The notes beneath the pieces were generated by a model that saw only the letters and a program-made list of their open reading frames with translations, ran no database searches and was not told the origin of the DNA. A stretch of DNA of 45,500 nucleotides, taken from positions 1 through 45,500 of the forward strand of contig JAFQGS010000057.1 in the NCBI GenBank assembly GCA_017415455.1. Direction: 5' to 3'. This document shows positions 26,916 through 34,301 of the stretch, one piece after another (the first letter of the stretch is position 1; each line of letters opens with the position of its first letter). Source of the DNA: Prevotella sp. (GTDB lineage Bacteria; Bacteroidota; Bacteroidia; Bacteroidales; Bacteroidaceae). The position numbers and the translations under genes were made by a program.

Positions 26916-28001
26916 CTAAAACAACTCATCAAAAATATCCCCCTCTACCCATTGCGCCGCCGATGGTGATGATGCCGCCGGATTTGACACGGCAAGTCCA
27001 ATAAGACGTATCGGCTTCTGTCGTGAATACTCCACTTGTCTCATCAGCTGCTTGGCAAGCGGCAATATCTGCTGCTTGGTGATGAGTGCGTCGGTATGTG
27101 TCATGCTGCGTGTTATTTGTGAGAAATCGCTGTATCTGACCTTCAACGTCAGTGTATGCCCTTCAAAGCCCACCTTGTGTATCCTCGCAAGAAGCTCTAT
27201 TAATATGTGATATAACTCAATGGTGACACCCGACGACGTCACTATATCCTCCAGAAATGTCTGCTCACAACCTACCGACTTGCGTTCGTGATTGCTCTCC
27301 ACCGCCCTGTTGTCTATGCCACGGGCAAAATCATAATACAGTTGTCCCTGCTTGCCAAAGACCTCCGTAAGCCTTCCGAGAGTGAGCGAGCGCAACTGCG
27401 CCCCGTTGAAGACACCCATCTGATGCATACGCCGGGCGGTTTTAGGACCTACGCCCCAGAAGTCCTCTATGCGCAAATCTGAAATAAAGTCCATAGCCCT
27501 GTCTGGATGAACCACAAAAAGACCATCGGGCTTATTATAGTCGGAGGCAATCTTGGCGAGAAACTTGTTGTATGAAACCCCGGCAGATGCTGTCAGCCCC
27601 ACCCTGTCTAAAATCTTGCGCTTTATCTCCTTGGCAATATCACGCGCCAGGTGTATGTCTTTCTTATTTTCCGTAACGTCGAGGAAGGCCTCATCAAGAG
27701 ATATCGGCTCAATGATGTCGGTGTACTCGTGGAATATCTCATGCACCTGCTGTGACACATCCTTGTAATGCTCATGCCGTGAGGGTACGATAATGAGTTG
27801 TGGGCACAACTGCTTTGCCCTTACCACCGACATGGCAGACCTTACCCCATAGCGGCGTGCCTCATAACTGGCAGTCGAGAGGACACCGCGCGGACCATCA
27901 AAACCCACTGCTATAGGCTTTCCACGAAGCTCCGGGTTGTCTCTCTGCTCTACGGCGGCAAAGAAGGCATCCATGTCTATATGTATTATCTTGCGTCTCA
28001 C
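26916..28001 (-). CDS. dinB: DNA polymerase IV (Y-family)
   Basis: Error-prone translesion polymerase. 361 aa. Visible: IIHIDMDAFFAAVEQRDNPELRGKPIAVG (metal-binding Asp9), YEARRYGV, ISLDEAFLDVT (catalytic Asp103/Glu104), GVSYNKFLAKIASDYNKPDG, and the HhH region FWGVGPKTARRM, followed by the little-finger domain. The start codon is GTG at 28001 (MRRKIIHIDMD), fixed by the family N-terminus. No beta-clamp motif is obvious at the tail. It is a single gene between two repeat-rich spacers. Confidence 0.95.
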   Translation of the reverse strand: MRRKIIHIDMDAFFAAVEQRDNPELRGKPIAVGFDGPRGVLSTASYEARRYGVRSAMSVVRAKQLCPQLIIVPSRHEHYKDVSQQVHEIFHEYTDIIEPISLDEAFLDVTENKKDIHLARDIAKEIKRKILDRVGLTASAGVSYNKFLAKIASDYNKPDGLFVVHPDRAMDFISDLRIEDFWGVGPKTARRMHQMGVFNGAQLRSLTLGRLTEVFGKQGQLYYDFARGIDNRAVESNHERKSVGCEQTFLEDIVTSSGVTIELYHILIELLARIHKVGFEGHTLTLKVRYSDFSQITRSMTHTDALITKQQILPLAKQLMRQVEYSRQKPIRLIGLAVSNPAASSPSAAQWVEGDIFDELF

Positions 28002-28008
28002 AGCAATG

Positions 28009-28040
28009 CAAAGATAAATGTTTTTGTGACAACAGGCAAA
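28009..28040 (-). promoter_or_regulatory. dinB promoter, leaderless spacing
   Basis: Minus strand: TTTG (28037-28040), 20-base spacer, TATCTTTG (28009-28016). Only seven bases separate the box from the GTG start, so the mRNA should begin at or next to the start codon. Confidence 0.7.
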
Positions 28041-28043
28041 ACT

Positions 28044-28140
28044 TTTTCAGATGAGCATCGTAAGTGATATAGTTAAACATCATAAACGGCATAGTTAGAC
28101 ATCGTAAATGGCATAGTTAGACATCGTAAATGGCATAGTT
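28044..28140. repeat. 22-bp tandem repeat, three full units plus partials
   Basis: Two identical 22-base units at 28088-28109 and 28110-28131 (GGCATAGTTAGACATCG...). A variant unit lies at 28066-28087, with partial units before it and at 28132-28140. Confidence 0.9.
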
Positions 28141-28398
28141 GCGCGTGGGTGATTTTAAGAAGTTAAGAAGTTTGAGAAGTTAAGCCATGTGCTTTATTAA
28201 CGTGAACGATAATGTGAACGTCAACTATAAACTTGTCAACTTTATTAAAGGAGTGCAGGAGTGACTTCTCACTCTTAATTATGAATTCGGAATTATGAAT
28301 TATGAAGAAATGACGCTTCGCTTAGGAGTGTAGACGTATGCTTGACACGCACAGGAGCGTTGAATGTTGTCGTTGACGTTCACGTTAATCAAATAACT

Positions 28399-28430
28399 TG
28401 TCAACTCGTCAACTTATCAACTCGTTAACT
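28399..28430. repeat. Inverted octamer array YGTCAACT x4
   Basis: TGTCAACT, CGTCAACT, TATCAACT, CGTTAACT. This is the reverse complement of the unit at 26109-26148. Confidence 0.85.
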
Positions 28431-28466
28431 TCCGTAATTACCCATGCACTATTATTCCGATTTAGG

Positions 28467-28497
28467 TTGATTATTCCAACGTTTTTTCATATCTTTG
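28467..28497 (+). promoter_or_regulatory. Promoter of the DUF5020 gene
   Basis: TTG (28467-28469), 20-base spacer, TATCTTTG (28490-28497). It predicts a leader of about 115 bases. Confidence 0.65.
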
Positions 28498-28511
28498 TCC
28501 TCAGCAGAGAC

Positions 28512-28550
28512 GGTGTCGCGAAAGATGCCCTTAGAAAGTAGCATGACACC
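28512..28550 (+). ncRNA. Structured 5' leader element, class unknown
   Basis: GGTGTC (28512-28517), bulge, ATGC (28525-28528), 12-base loop, GCAT (28541-28544), then GACACC (28545-28550). Two helices stack with a one-sided 7-base bulge. It starts about ten bases after the predicted transcription start. I could not match it to a known riboswitch. Confidence 0.4.
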
Positions 28551-28619
28551 TTAACGCAGGACGAATGAAGAACAAACGTAATACGCTGATAATTATTTAC
28601 CTTTTAAGATATAAACGAT

Positions 28620-29339
28620 ATGAGAAAAATGTTAGTTCTTATGCTTCTCGCACTATGCTGCGCGAATGCACAGGCACAGCTGAACCTACAGTTGCACTAC
28701 GATCTTGGTAAGACCATCTATGGGGACGAGCTGTCTGCAAGACCGCATCTCACAGCCACACTTGAGAACTTCACACCCGATAAATGGGGAAGCACCTACC
28801 TCTTCATTGACGCCAACCTGGCAGACAACAAGATGGAAAGCGCATACGCAGAGATTGCAAGAGAGCTGAAATTCTGGAAAGCGCCAGTGGCTGTACATAT
28901 TGAATATAACGGCGGACTGGCAGACGGCGGCAGTTACAACGACGCCTACCTGCTGGGTGGAGCATACAACTGGGCAAGCAAGGACTTCAAGAAGACTTTT
29001 TCCGTTCAGGCCTTATACCGCTACCTTGCCAACCAGACAATAGGAACAAGGCACAGCTGGCAGCTTACTACCGTATGGGGAATAAACTTCGCAAAAGGAA
29101 TGTTTGACTTTAAGGGATATACCGACCTTGCACACGACAACAGCGTGGACGGGGCTTTGGTCTTCAGCAGCGAACCGCAGCTATGGTTCAACCTCAATGC
29201 CCTGAAGTGCGTGAGCGACGACATGAAACTAAGCGTGGGAACAGAGCTTGAGATAAGCAATAACTTCGTATGGCCGTCAGACGGAAAGAACAACCGCTTC
29301 TACGTAATACCTACAATAGCCGCGAAATGGACTTTCTAA
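28620..29339 (+). CDS. DUF5020-family outer-membrane protein (Tsx-like barrel)
   Basis: 239 aa. Signal peptide MRKMLVLMLLALCCANAQAQ, then a mature domain of alternating beta-strands (NLQLHYDLGKTIYG..., LTATLENFTPDKWGSTYLFIDANL, ...RFYVIPTIAAKWTF) ending in an aromatic Phe, as outer-membrane barrels do. DUF5020 proteins resemble the nucleoside channel Tsx, so small-molecule passage across the outer membrane is the likely role. It is monocistronic, with a full promoter and a structured leader of about 115 bases. Substrate unknown. Confidence 0.85.
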   Translation: MRKMLVLMLLALCCANAQAQLNLQLHYDLGKTIYGDELSARPHLTATLENFTPDKWGSTYLFIDANLADNKMESAYAEIARELKFWKAPVAVHIEYNGGLADGGSYNDAYLLGGAYNWASKDFKKTFSVQALYRYLANQTIGTRHSWQLTTVWGINFAKGMFDFKGYTDLAHDNSVDGALVFSSEPQLWFNLNALKCVSDDMKLSVGTELEISNNFVWPSDGKNNRFYVIPTIAAKWTF

Positions 29340-29390
29340 GAAATGAATAACATATATGATTTTCTTTATTTAAATCTAAAATCACTATTT

Positions 29391-29429
29391 TAACATGCAA
29401 GCATTTTGTCATTAATTGCTTGCATGTTA
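29391..29429. promoter_or_regulatory. 13-bp-arm palindrome overlapping the R-M promoter
   Basis: TAACATGCAAGCA (29391-29403) and TGCTTGCATGTTA (29417-29429), perfect arms, 13-base gap. The right arm covers the -33 TTG (29420-29422). No T-run follows, so an operator is more likely than a terminator. Confidence 0.55.
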
Positions 29430-29450
29430 TGGAATTGTTTTGTAATTTTG
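29420..29450 (+). promoter_or_regulatory. Promoter of the restriction-modification operon
   Basis: TTG (29420-29422), 20-base spacer, TAATTTTG (29443-29450). Leader about 21 bases to the ATG at 29478. Confidence 0.65.
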
Positions 29451-29477
29451 TAAAAAATACTAAACATTCAACAAACA

Positions 29478-30827
29478 ATGGCAGATAAACACTCACAAGA
29501 ACATACTGAATATAATACTTATTCTGATTTTCTATCAGAAGCAATAACTATTCCACTTTTTAATTATGACAAAAGGAAAGAAGACAATCAACTGAATCTA
29601 CTCTCACTATTCTCTGGGTGCGGCGGAATGGATATTGGATTCGAGGGAGGGTTTATATGTCATAGGAAATCAATACCTGTCAATAAGAATTGGATAGGAA
29701 ATAACATTAACAAGGATTGGGTTCTATTGAAAAAGAACAGATTCAACACAATATTTGCAAACGACATCTTAAATGAGGCTATACTGACATGGTCAAACTA
29801 CATGAAACGTTTTGACAAAGACACGTCTGTATATCACACTGAAAGCATTGTTGATCTTGTAAAAGCCCATAAAACTGGAGCACATATCTTTCCTGAACAC
29901 GTTGATATTGTAACTGGCGGATTCCCATGTCAAGATTTTAGTGTCGCAGGAAAGCGGAAAGGATTTGAGTCAGACAAAGGGCATGATGGCAAAAAACACA
30001 ACACAGATATTCCTACTGAAGAAACAAGAGGAAAACTTTACTATTGGATGAAACAGGTCATTGACATTACTAAGCCTAAAGTTTTTGTAGCGGAGAATGT
30101 TAAAGGACTTATAAGTTTAGGAGATGTAAGGGATATCATCCAACACGACTTTGCCAATGCTGACGGAAATGGTTATATTGTTTTGCCCCCACAAGTATTG
30201 CATGCAGGGAACTATGGTGTACCAGAAACACGAGAACGTGTTATTTTCATTGGAATTCGTAAAAATGCATTACGACCAGAGATTCAATCTGTTCTAGAAA
30301 GCGATGAGATTCCTCAACATTATAATCCTTACCCTACCCCAACACACAATTTTAACGTTAATGACAATTCATTACTTGAACCTGTCTGTTGTAAAGATGT
30401 GCTTGGCGAATTAAACGAGCCGGATGACAGCCTTGATTTGTCACATCGATTTTATTCAAAAGCAAAATATATGGGTAAACATTGTCAAGGCCAATCTGAG
30501 ATTAACTTAAATGGCTTAGGGCCAACCATACGTTCTGAGCACCATGGTAATATTGAATTCAGAAGACTATCTGAAGAACATGGCGGAAAGAACAAAGAAG
30601 AGTTAGCAAATGGTTTAACAGAGAGACGTTTAACTCCAAGAGAATGTGCATTAATTCAAACATTCCCTCCAGACTACCCTTTCATAAAGTACAAAGGGTA
30701 TACCAAACGTTTTGAAGTAAATCAATCTGGAGCTTATAAAGTTATAGGTAATGCTGTACCACCTGTACTAGCATATAATATAGCAAGAAGATTACAAGAA
30801 TTGTGGCCTATATATTTTGGATCATGA
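29478..30827 (+). CDS. DNA (cytosine-5-)-methyltransferase, type II
   Basis: 449 aa. Complete 5mC enzyme: motif I LFSGCGGMDIGF (about 44-55, SAM binding), motif IV GFPCQDFSVAGKRKG with catalytic Cys151, motif VI ENVKGL, motif VIII region NYGVPETRERVIFIG, and motifs IX/X (RRLTPRECALIQTFPPDY and YKVIGNAVPPVLA). The first 38 residues are a polar extension before motif I, longer than minimal enzymes. The target-recognition region lies between motifs VIII and IX; its sequence target is unknown. The stop overlaps the start of the endonuclease gene by ATGA. Base composition is more AT-rich than neighbouring core genes, suggesting transfer. Confidence 0.93.
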   Translation: MADKHSQEHTEYNTYSDFLSEAITIPLFNYDKRKEDNQLNLLSLFSGCGGMDIGFEGGFICHRKSIPVNKNWIGNNINKDWVLLKKNRFNTIFANDILNEAILTWSNYMKRFDKDTSVYHTESIVDLVKAHKTGAHIFPEHVDIVTGGFPCQDFSVAGKRKGFESDKGHDGKKHNTDIPTEETRGKLYYWMKQVIDITKPKVFVAENVKGLISLGDVRDIIQHDFANADGNGYIVLPPQVLHAGNYGVPETRERVIFIGIRKNALRPEIQSVLESDEIPQHYNPYPTPTHNFNVNDNSLLEPVCCKDVLGELNEPDDSLDLSHRFYSKAKYMGKHCQGQSEINLNGLGPTIRSEHHGNIEFRRLSEEHGGKNKEELANGLTERRLTPRECALIQTFPPDYPFIKYKGYTKRFEVNQSGAYKVIGNAVPPVLAYNIARRLQELWPIYFGS

Positions 30828-31939
30828 AAAACAGAAGTGAGAATATTATTCAGATTCGCCAACGCGACATACATGAAGCGGATATGGCCTTTGCAGAGTT
30901 TATGAACTTAGCAGAGAATTGCCTTAATGAAAAGGCAAAACTTGATGTTGAATTATATAAATCATGTGAAGGGAAAAAACTTGAAAACGTAACAGAAAGT
31001 ATTTTAAAAGAAATAGCACCCGCAACTCCTTTTAGACCCGAAGACATTGTTTTAATATCTGGCGCTAAGTTCCCAGACATTCAAGCAGGAAAGTATTATG
31101 GTGTTGAAGTTAAATCAACAAAATCAAACTCATGGAGTTCTACTGGTAGTAGCATTGTTGAGAGTACAAGAATTACCGACGTATCAAAAATATACATGAT
31201 GTTTGGAAAACTTGGAGGAGAACATGCAGAATACAGATGCAGGCCATATGAAGAATGTTTGAGTAATATTGCAGTTACACATTCTCCACGTTACTTGATT
31301 GACATGACACTGAAAGATAATCAAACAGCGAGCATTTTTGACAAAATGAAAATTGATTATGACACATTCAGGTCATTGGATGAAAAAGACAAAATACAGC
31401 GAGTCAGAAATTATTACAAACAATCAAGGCGCGGATTTGAAATGCCATGGTGGATTGGAGATACAGAGTCTGAGACTTCCTCATCAATAATGATTCGTTT
31501 TTTCTGTGATGTGGAGGATGAGCTAAAAGAAGAAATTCTCACAAGAATGCTAATCTTATTTACAGAATTATTTAGATATAATTATTCTGATAAATACAAA
31601 AGAGCAGCATTATGGATGTGTAGCAGATATTCTATTATCAACAATTCACTTAGAGATAGTTTTTCTGCAGGAGGAAGATTAGATGAGATTGGAGGTGTAC
31701 ATTTCACCAAACCAGTACCTCAAATTCTGAATACTTTATATAATTACAGACATAATATTATAAAACTCTTAAAAGACCCAGACTCTACGTTATTAGAAGA
31801 TATTTATGACTATTGGAAACCACATACCTTTTCATGCAACCTTTACGACTATTGGCTGGAGGCAATACAGACAGAAATAAACAATAATCCCATTTGTAAG
31901 GATCTAAACATTTATGAATTAATGACCAAATGGTCCTAA
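30824..31939 (+). CDS. Type II restriction endonuclease (PD-(D/E)xK)
   Basis: 371 aa from the ATG at 30824, which overlaps the methyltransferase stop as ATGA. An upstream in-frame GTG at 30803 is less likely. The nuclease core is visible as FPDIQAGKYYGVEVKST: Asp85, then Glu95-x-Lys97, the PD-x9-ExK metal-binding triad. Around it are helix-rich regions with no other recognisable domain. The translationally coupled 5mC methyltransferase supplies protection, making this the cutting partner. The recognition sequence is unknown. AT-rich like its partner. It ends at a bidirectional terminator. Confidence 0.85.
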   Translation: MKNRSENIIQIRQRDIHEADMAFAEFMNLAENCLNEKAKLDVELYKSCEGKKLENVTESILKEIAPATPFRPEDIVLISGAKFPDIQAGKYYGVEVKSTKSNSWSSTGSSIVESTRITDVSKIYMMFGKLGGEHAEYRCRPYEECLSNIAVTHSPRYLIDMTLKDNQTASIFDKMKIDYDTFRSLDEKDKIQRVRNYYKQSRRGFEMPWWIGDTESETSSSIMIRFFCDVEDELKEEILTRMLILFTELFRYNYSDKYKRAALWMCSRYSIINNSLRDSFSAGGRLDEIGGVHFTKPVPQILNTLYNYRHNIIKLLKDPDSTLLEDIYDYWKPHTFSCNLYDYWLEAIQTEINNNPICKDLNIYELMTKWS

Positions 31940-31977
31940 TTATATACAGTCATTTACAATAGAAAACATAACCAACA

Positions 31978-32010
31978 AAAAAGTGGAGATGCCGAACATC
32001 TCCACTTTTT
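31978..32010. terminator. Bidirectional intrinsic terminator
   Basis: AAAAAGTGGAGATG (31978-31991) pairs with CATCTCCACTTTTT (31997-32010), 5-base loop. It separates the endonuclease gene from the converging mutB. Confidence 0.92.
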
Positions 32011-32043
32011 ATTTATATCCGGACCGAACCGGAAATGACTCTT

Positions 32044-34188
32044 TTACTTATCCAGAAGGATATTCATCATCTCACATGCTGCCTTAGCAACAGATGTACC
32101 AGGGCCGAACACAGCGGCAACACCTGCCTTGTAGAGATAATCATAATCCTGAGCAGGGATGACACCACCGGCAATCACCATGATGTCCTCACGTCCGAGA
32201 CGCTTGAGCTCCTCAATGAGCTGAGGGATGAGAGTCTTATGACCTGCAGCCAGCGAAGACGCACCAATGATATGAACATCATTCTCCACAGCCTCACGCG
32301 CAGCCTCTGCCGGAGTCTGGAACAATGGTCCCATGTCAACGTCGAAACCACAGTCAGCATAACCGGTGGCTACTACCTTTGCACCACGGTCGTGACCGTC
32401 CTGACCCATCTTAGCAACGAAGATTCGTGGACGACGACCTTCTATCTTAGCAAACTCTTCTGTCAACTCGCATGCTCTCGCAAAGTCGGAGTCGTTCTTA
32501 CTTTCTGATGAATACACGCCTGATATTGTTCTTATTATTGCCTTATATCTGCCTACAACCTCCTCGCAGGCATCACTTATCTCGCCAAGAGTACAACGCA
32601 GCTTAGCACACTCTACGGCACATGCCAGCAGATTACCCTCACCTGTACGCACACACTCTGTAAGAGCGGCAAGCGCCTTCTTGCATGCCTCCTCATCACG
32701 ACCGGCACGAAGCTCTGAGAGAGCAGCCTCCTGCTGAAGACGTACTGCGGTGTTGTCCACCTCAAGGATATCAATTGGATCCTCCTGCTCAAGACGATAC
32801 TTGTTGGTACCAACAATTGTCTGCGCACCACTGTCAATACGAGCCTGAGTGCGGGCAGCAGCCTCCTCGATACGCATCTTTGGCACACCTGTTTCAATAG
32901 CCTTAGCCATACCACCGAGCTTCTCAATCTCCTGGATATGCTCCCATGCCTTATGAACAAGCTCGTTGGTAAGTGTCTCCACATAATAAGAACCTGCCCA
33001 TGGGTCTATCTGACGGCACACCTGTGTCTCGTTCTGTATATATATCTGTGTGTTTCGTGCTATACGGGCAGAGAAGTCAGTAGGCAATGCGATGGCCTCG
33101 TCAAGAGCATTTGTATGAAGAGACTGTGTATGACCAAGCACGGCTGCCATAGCCTCAATACATGTACGGCCCACATTATTGAATGGGTCCTGCTCTGTGA
33201 GCGACCAGCCTGATGTCTGTGAGTGAGTGCGGAGAGCAAGCGACTTAGGATTCTTCGCACCGAAGCTCTTAACAATCTTAGCCCACAACAGACGGCCCGC
33301 ACGCATCTTTGCAATCTCCATGAAGTGGTTAACACCGATAGCCCAGAAGAAAGACAGACGTGGTGCGAAAGCATCAATGTCAATACCTGCGTTAACACCA
33401 GCACGGAGGTAATCCATACCGTCGGCAAGTGTATAAGCCAGCTCAATATCAGCTGTTGCTCCAGCCTCCTGCATGTGATAGCCTGAGATAGATATAGAGT
33501 TGAACTTAGGCATATTCTGAGATGTGTACTCAAATATGTCTGCGATAATCTTCATTGAGAATGCAGGCGGATAGATATATGTGTTGCGCACCATGAACTC
33601 CTTCAGGATGTCGTTCTGAATTGTACCTGCCATCTCCTCAAGCTTAGCGCCTTGCTCAAGACCTGCAACAATATAGAATGCAAGAACAGGAAGCACCGCA
33701 CCGTTCATTGTCATTGATACAGACATCTTGTTGAGAGGTATTCCGTCGAAAAGGGTCTTCATATTCTCGATAGAGCAGATAGACACACCAGCCTTACCCA
33801 CGTCACCTACAACACGCTCATTGTCTGGGTCGTAGCCACGGTGTGTAGGAAGGTCGAATGCAACAGAGAGACCTTTCTGACCAGAGGCAAGGTTACGGCG
33901 ATAGAAAGCGTTGCTCTCCTCGGCTGTAGAGAATCCCGCATACTGGCGTATAGTCCACGGACGGAAAGGATACATCATGCTATAAGGACCACGGAGGAAC
34001 GGAGGAATACCTGCCGCAAAGTCGAGGTGTTCCATATCCTCAAGGTCTTCTTTTGTATAAACAGGCTTCACCTCAATGTGTTCTGGAGTCTTCCAGTTAG
34101 GAGCAATGCCGTTAGCTTTCTGCCAGTCTGCACCATTCTGTGCTTTTATACCGGCATAAATATCTATGTTTTTAAAATCTTTTCTCAT
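32044..34188 (-). CDS. mutB: Methylmalonyl-CoA mutase large (catalytic) subunit
   Basis: B12-dependent interconversion of succinyl-CoA and methylmalonyl-CoA in propionate/succinate metabolism. 714 aa. The N-terminal TIM barrel has [18 protein letters not shown] and [19 protein letters not shown]. The C-terminal cobalamin domain carries the base-off motif DGHDRG (near residue 600), then GPLFQTPAE and [10 protein letters not shown]. The small subunit mutA lies 112 bases upstream on the same strand. A weak hairpin (ACATGC/GCATGT, 34245-34272) sits in the gap. No MeaB-type chaperone is visible in the window. Confidence 0.97.
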   Translation of the reverse strand: MRKDFKNIDIYAGIKAQNGADWQKANGIAPNWKTPEHIEVKPVYTKEDLEDMEHLDFAAGIPPFLRGPYSMMYPFRPWTIRQYAGFSTAEESNAFYRRNLASGQKGLSVAFDLPTHRGYDPDNERVVGDVGKAGVSICSIENMKTLFDGIPLNKMSVSMTMNGAVLPVLAFYIVAGLEQGAKLEEMAGTIQNDILKEFMVRNTYIYPPAFSMKIIADIFEYTSQNMPKFNSISISGYHMQEAGATADIELAYTLADGMDYLRAGVNAGIDIDAFAPRLSFFWAIGVNHFMEIAKMRAGRLLWAKIVKSFGAKNPKSLALRTHSQTSGWSLTEQDPFNNVGRTCIEAMAAVLGHTQSLHTNALDEAIALPTDFSARIARNTQIYIQNETQVCRQIDPWAGSYYVETLTNELVHKAWEHIQEIEKLGGMAKAIETGVPKMRIEEAAARTQARIDSGAQTIVGTNKYRLEQEDPIDILEVDNTAVRLQQEAALSELRAGRDEEACKKALAALTECVRTGEGNLLACAVECAKLRCTLGEISDACEEVVGRYKAIIRTISGVYSSESKNDSDFARACELTEEFAKIEGRRPRIFVAKMGQDGHDRGAKVVATGYADCGFDVDMGPLFQTPAEAAREAVENDVHIIGASSLAAGHKTLIPQLIEELKRLGREDIMVIAGGVIPAQDYDYLYKAGVAAVFGPGTSVAKAACEMMNILLDK

Positions 34189-34301
34189 AATATTTAACTT
34201 TGATGTTTAAAACTCAGATTATGAGACTATACCTTTCAGCATTAACATGCAGGGTGTTCACCAACAGCATGTCTGTCTCGTTGCTCTGAGTCCTGATTTT
34301 C

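Larger units (their letters stand above)
28002..28619. other. Spacer between dinB and the DUF5020 gene
   Basis: 618 bases holding the dinB promoter, a 22-bp array (28044-28140), GAGAAGTT-like and ATTATGA repeats (about 28160-28302), an inverted octamer array (28399-28430), and the promoter and structured leader of the DUF5020 gene. GTTGACGTTCACGTTAAT (28372-28389) is the inverse of a split copy at 28196-28225. No gene was recognised. Confidence 0.6.

Noticed and set aside
26109-28430. Transposon carrying dinB
   Set aside because: Inverted repeats flank it, but no transposase, clear terminal repeat ends or target duplication were seen. Kept only as a repeat observation.
29391-29429. Terminator of the DUF5020 gene
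   Set aside because: The hairpin has no T-run on the plus strand and overlaps the -33 element of the next gene, so an operator fits better.
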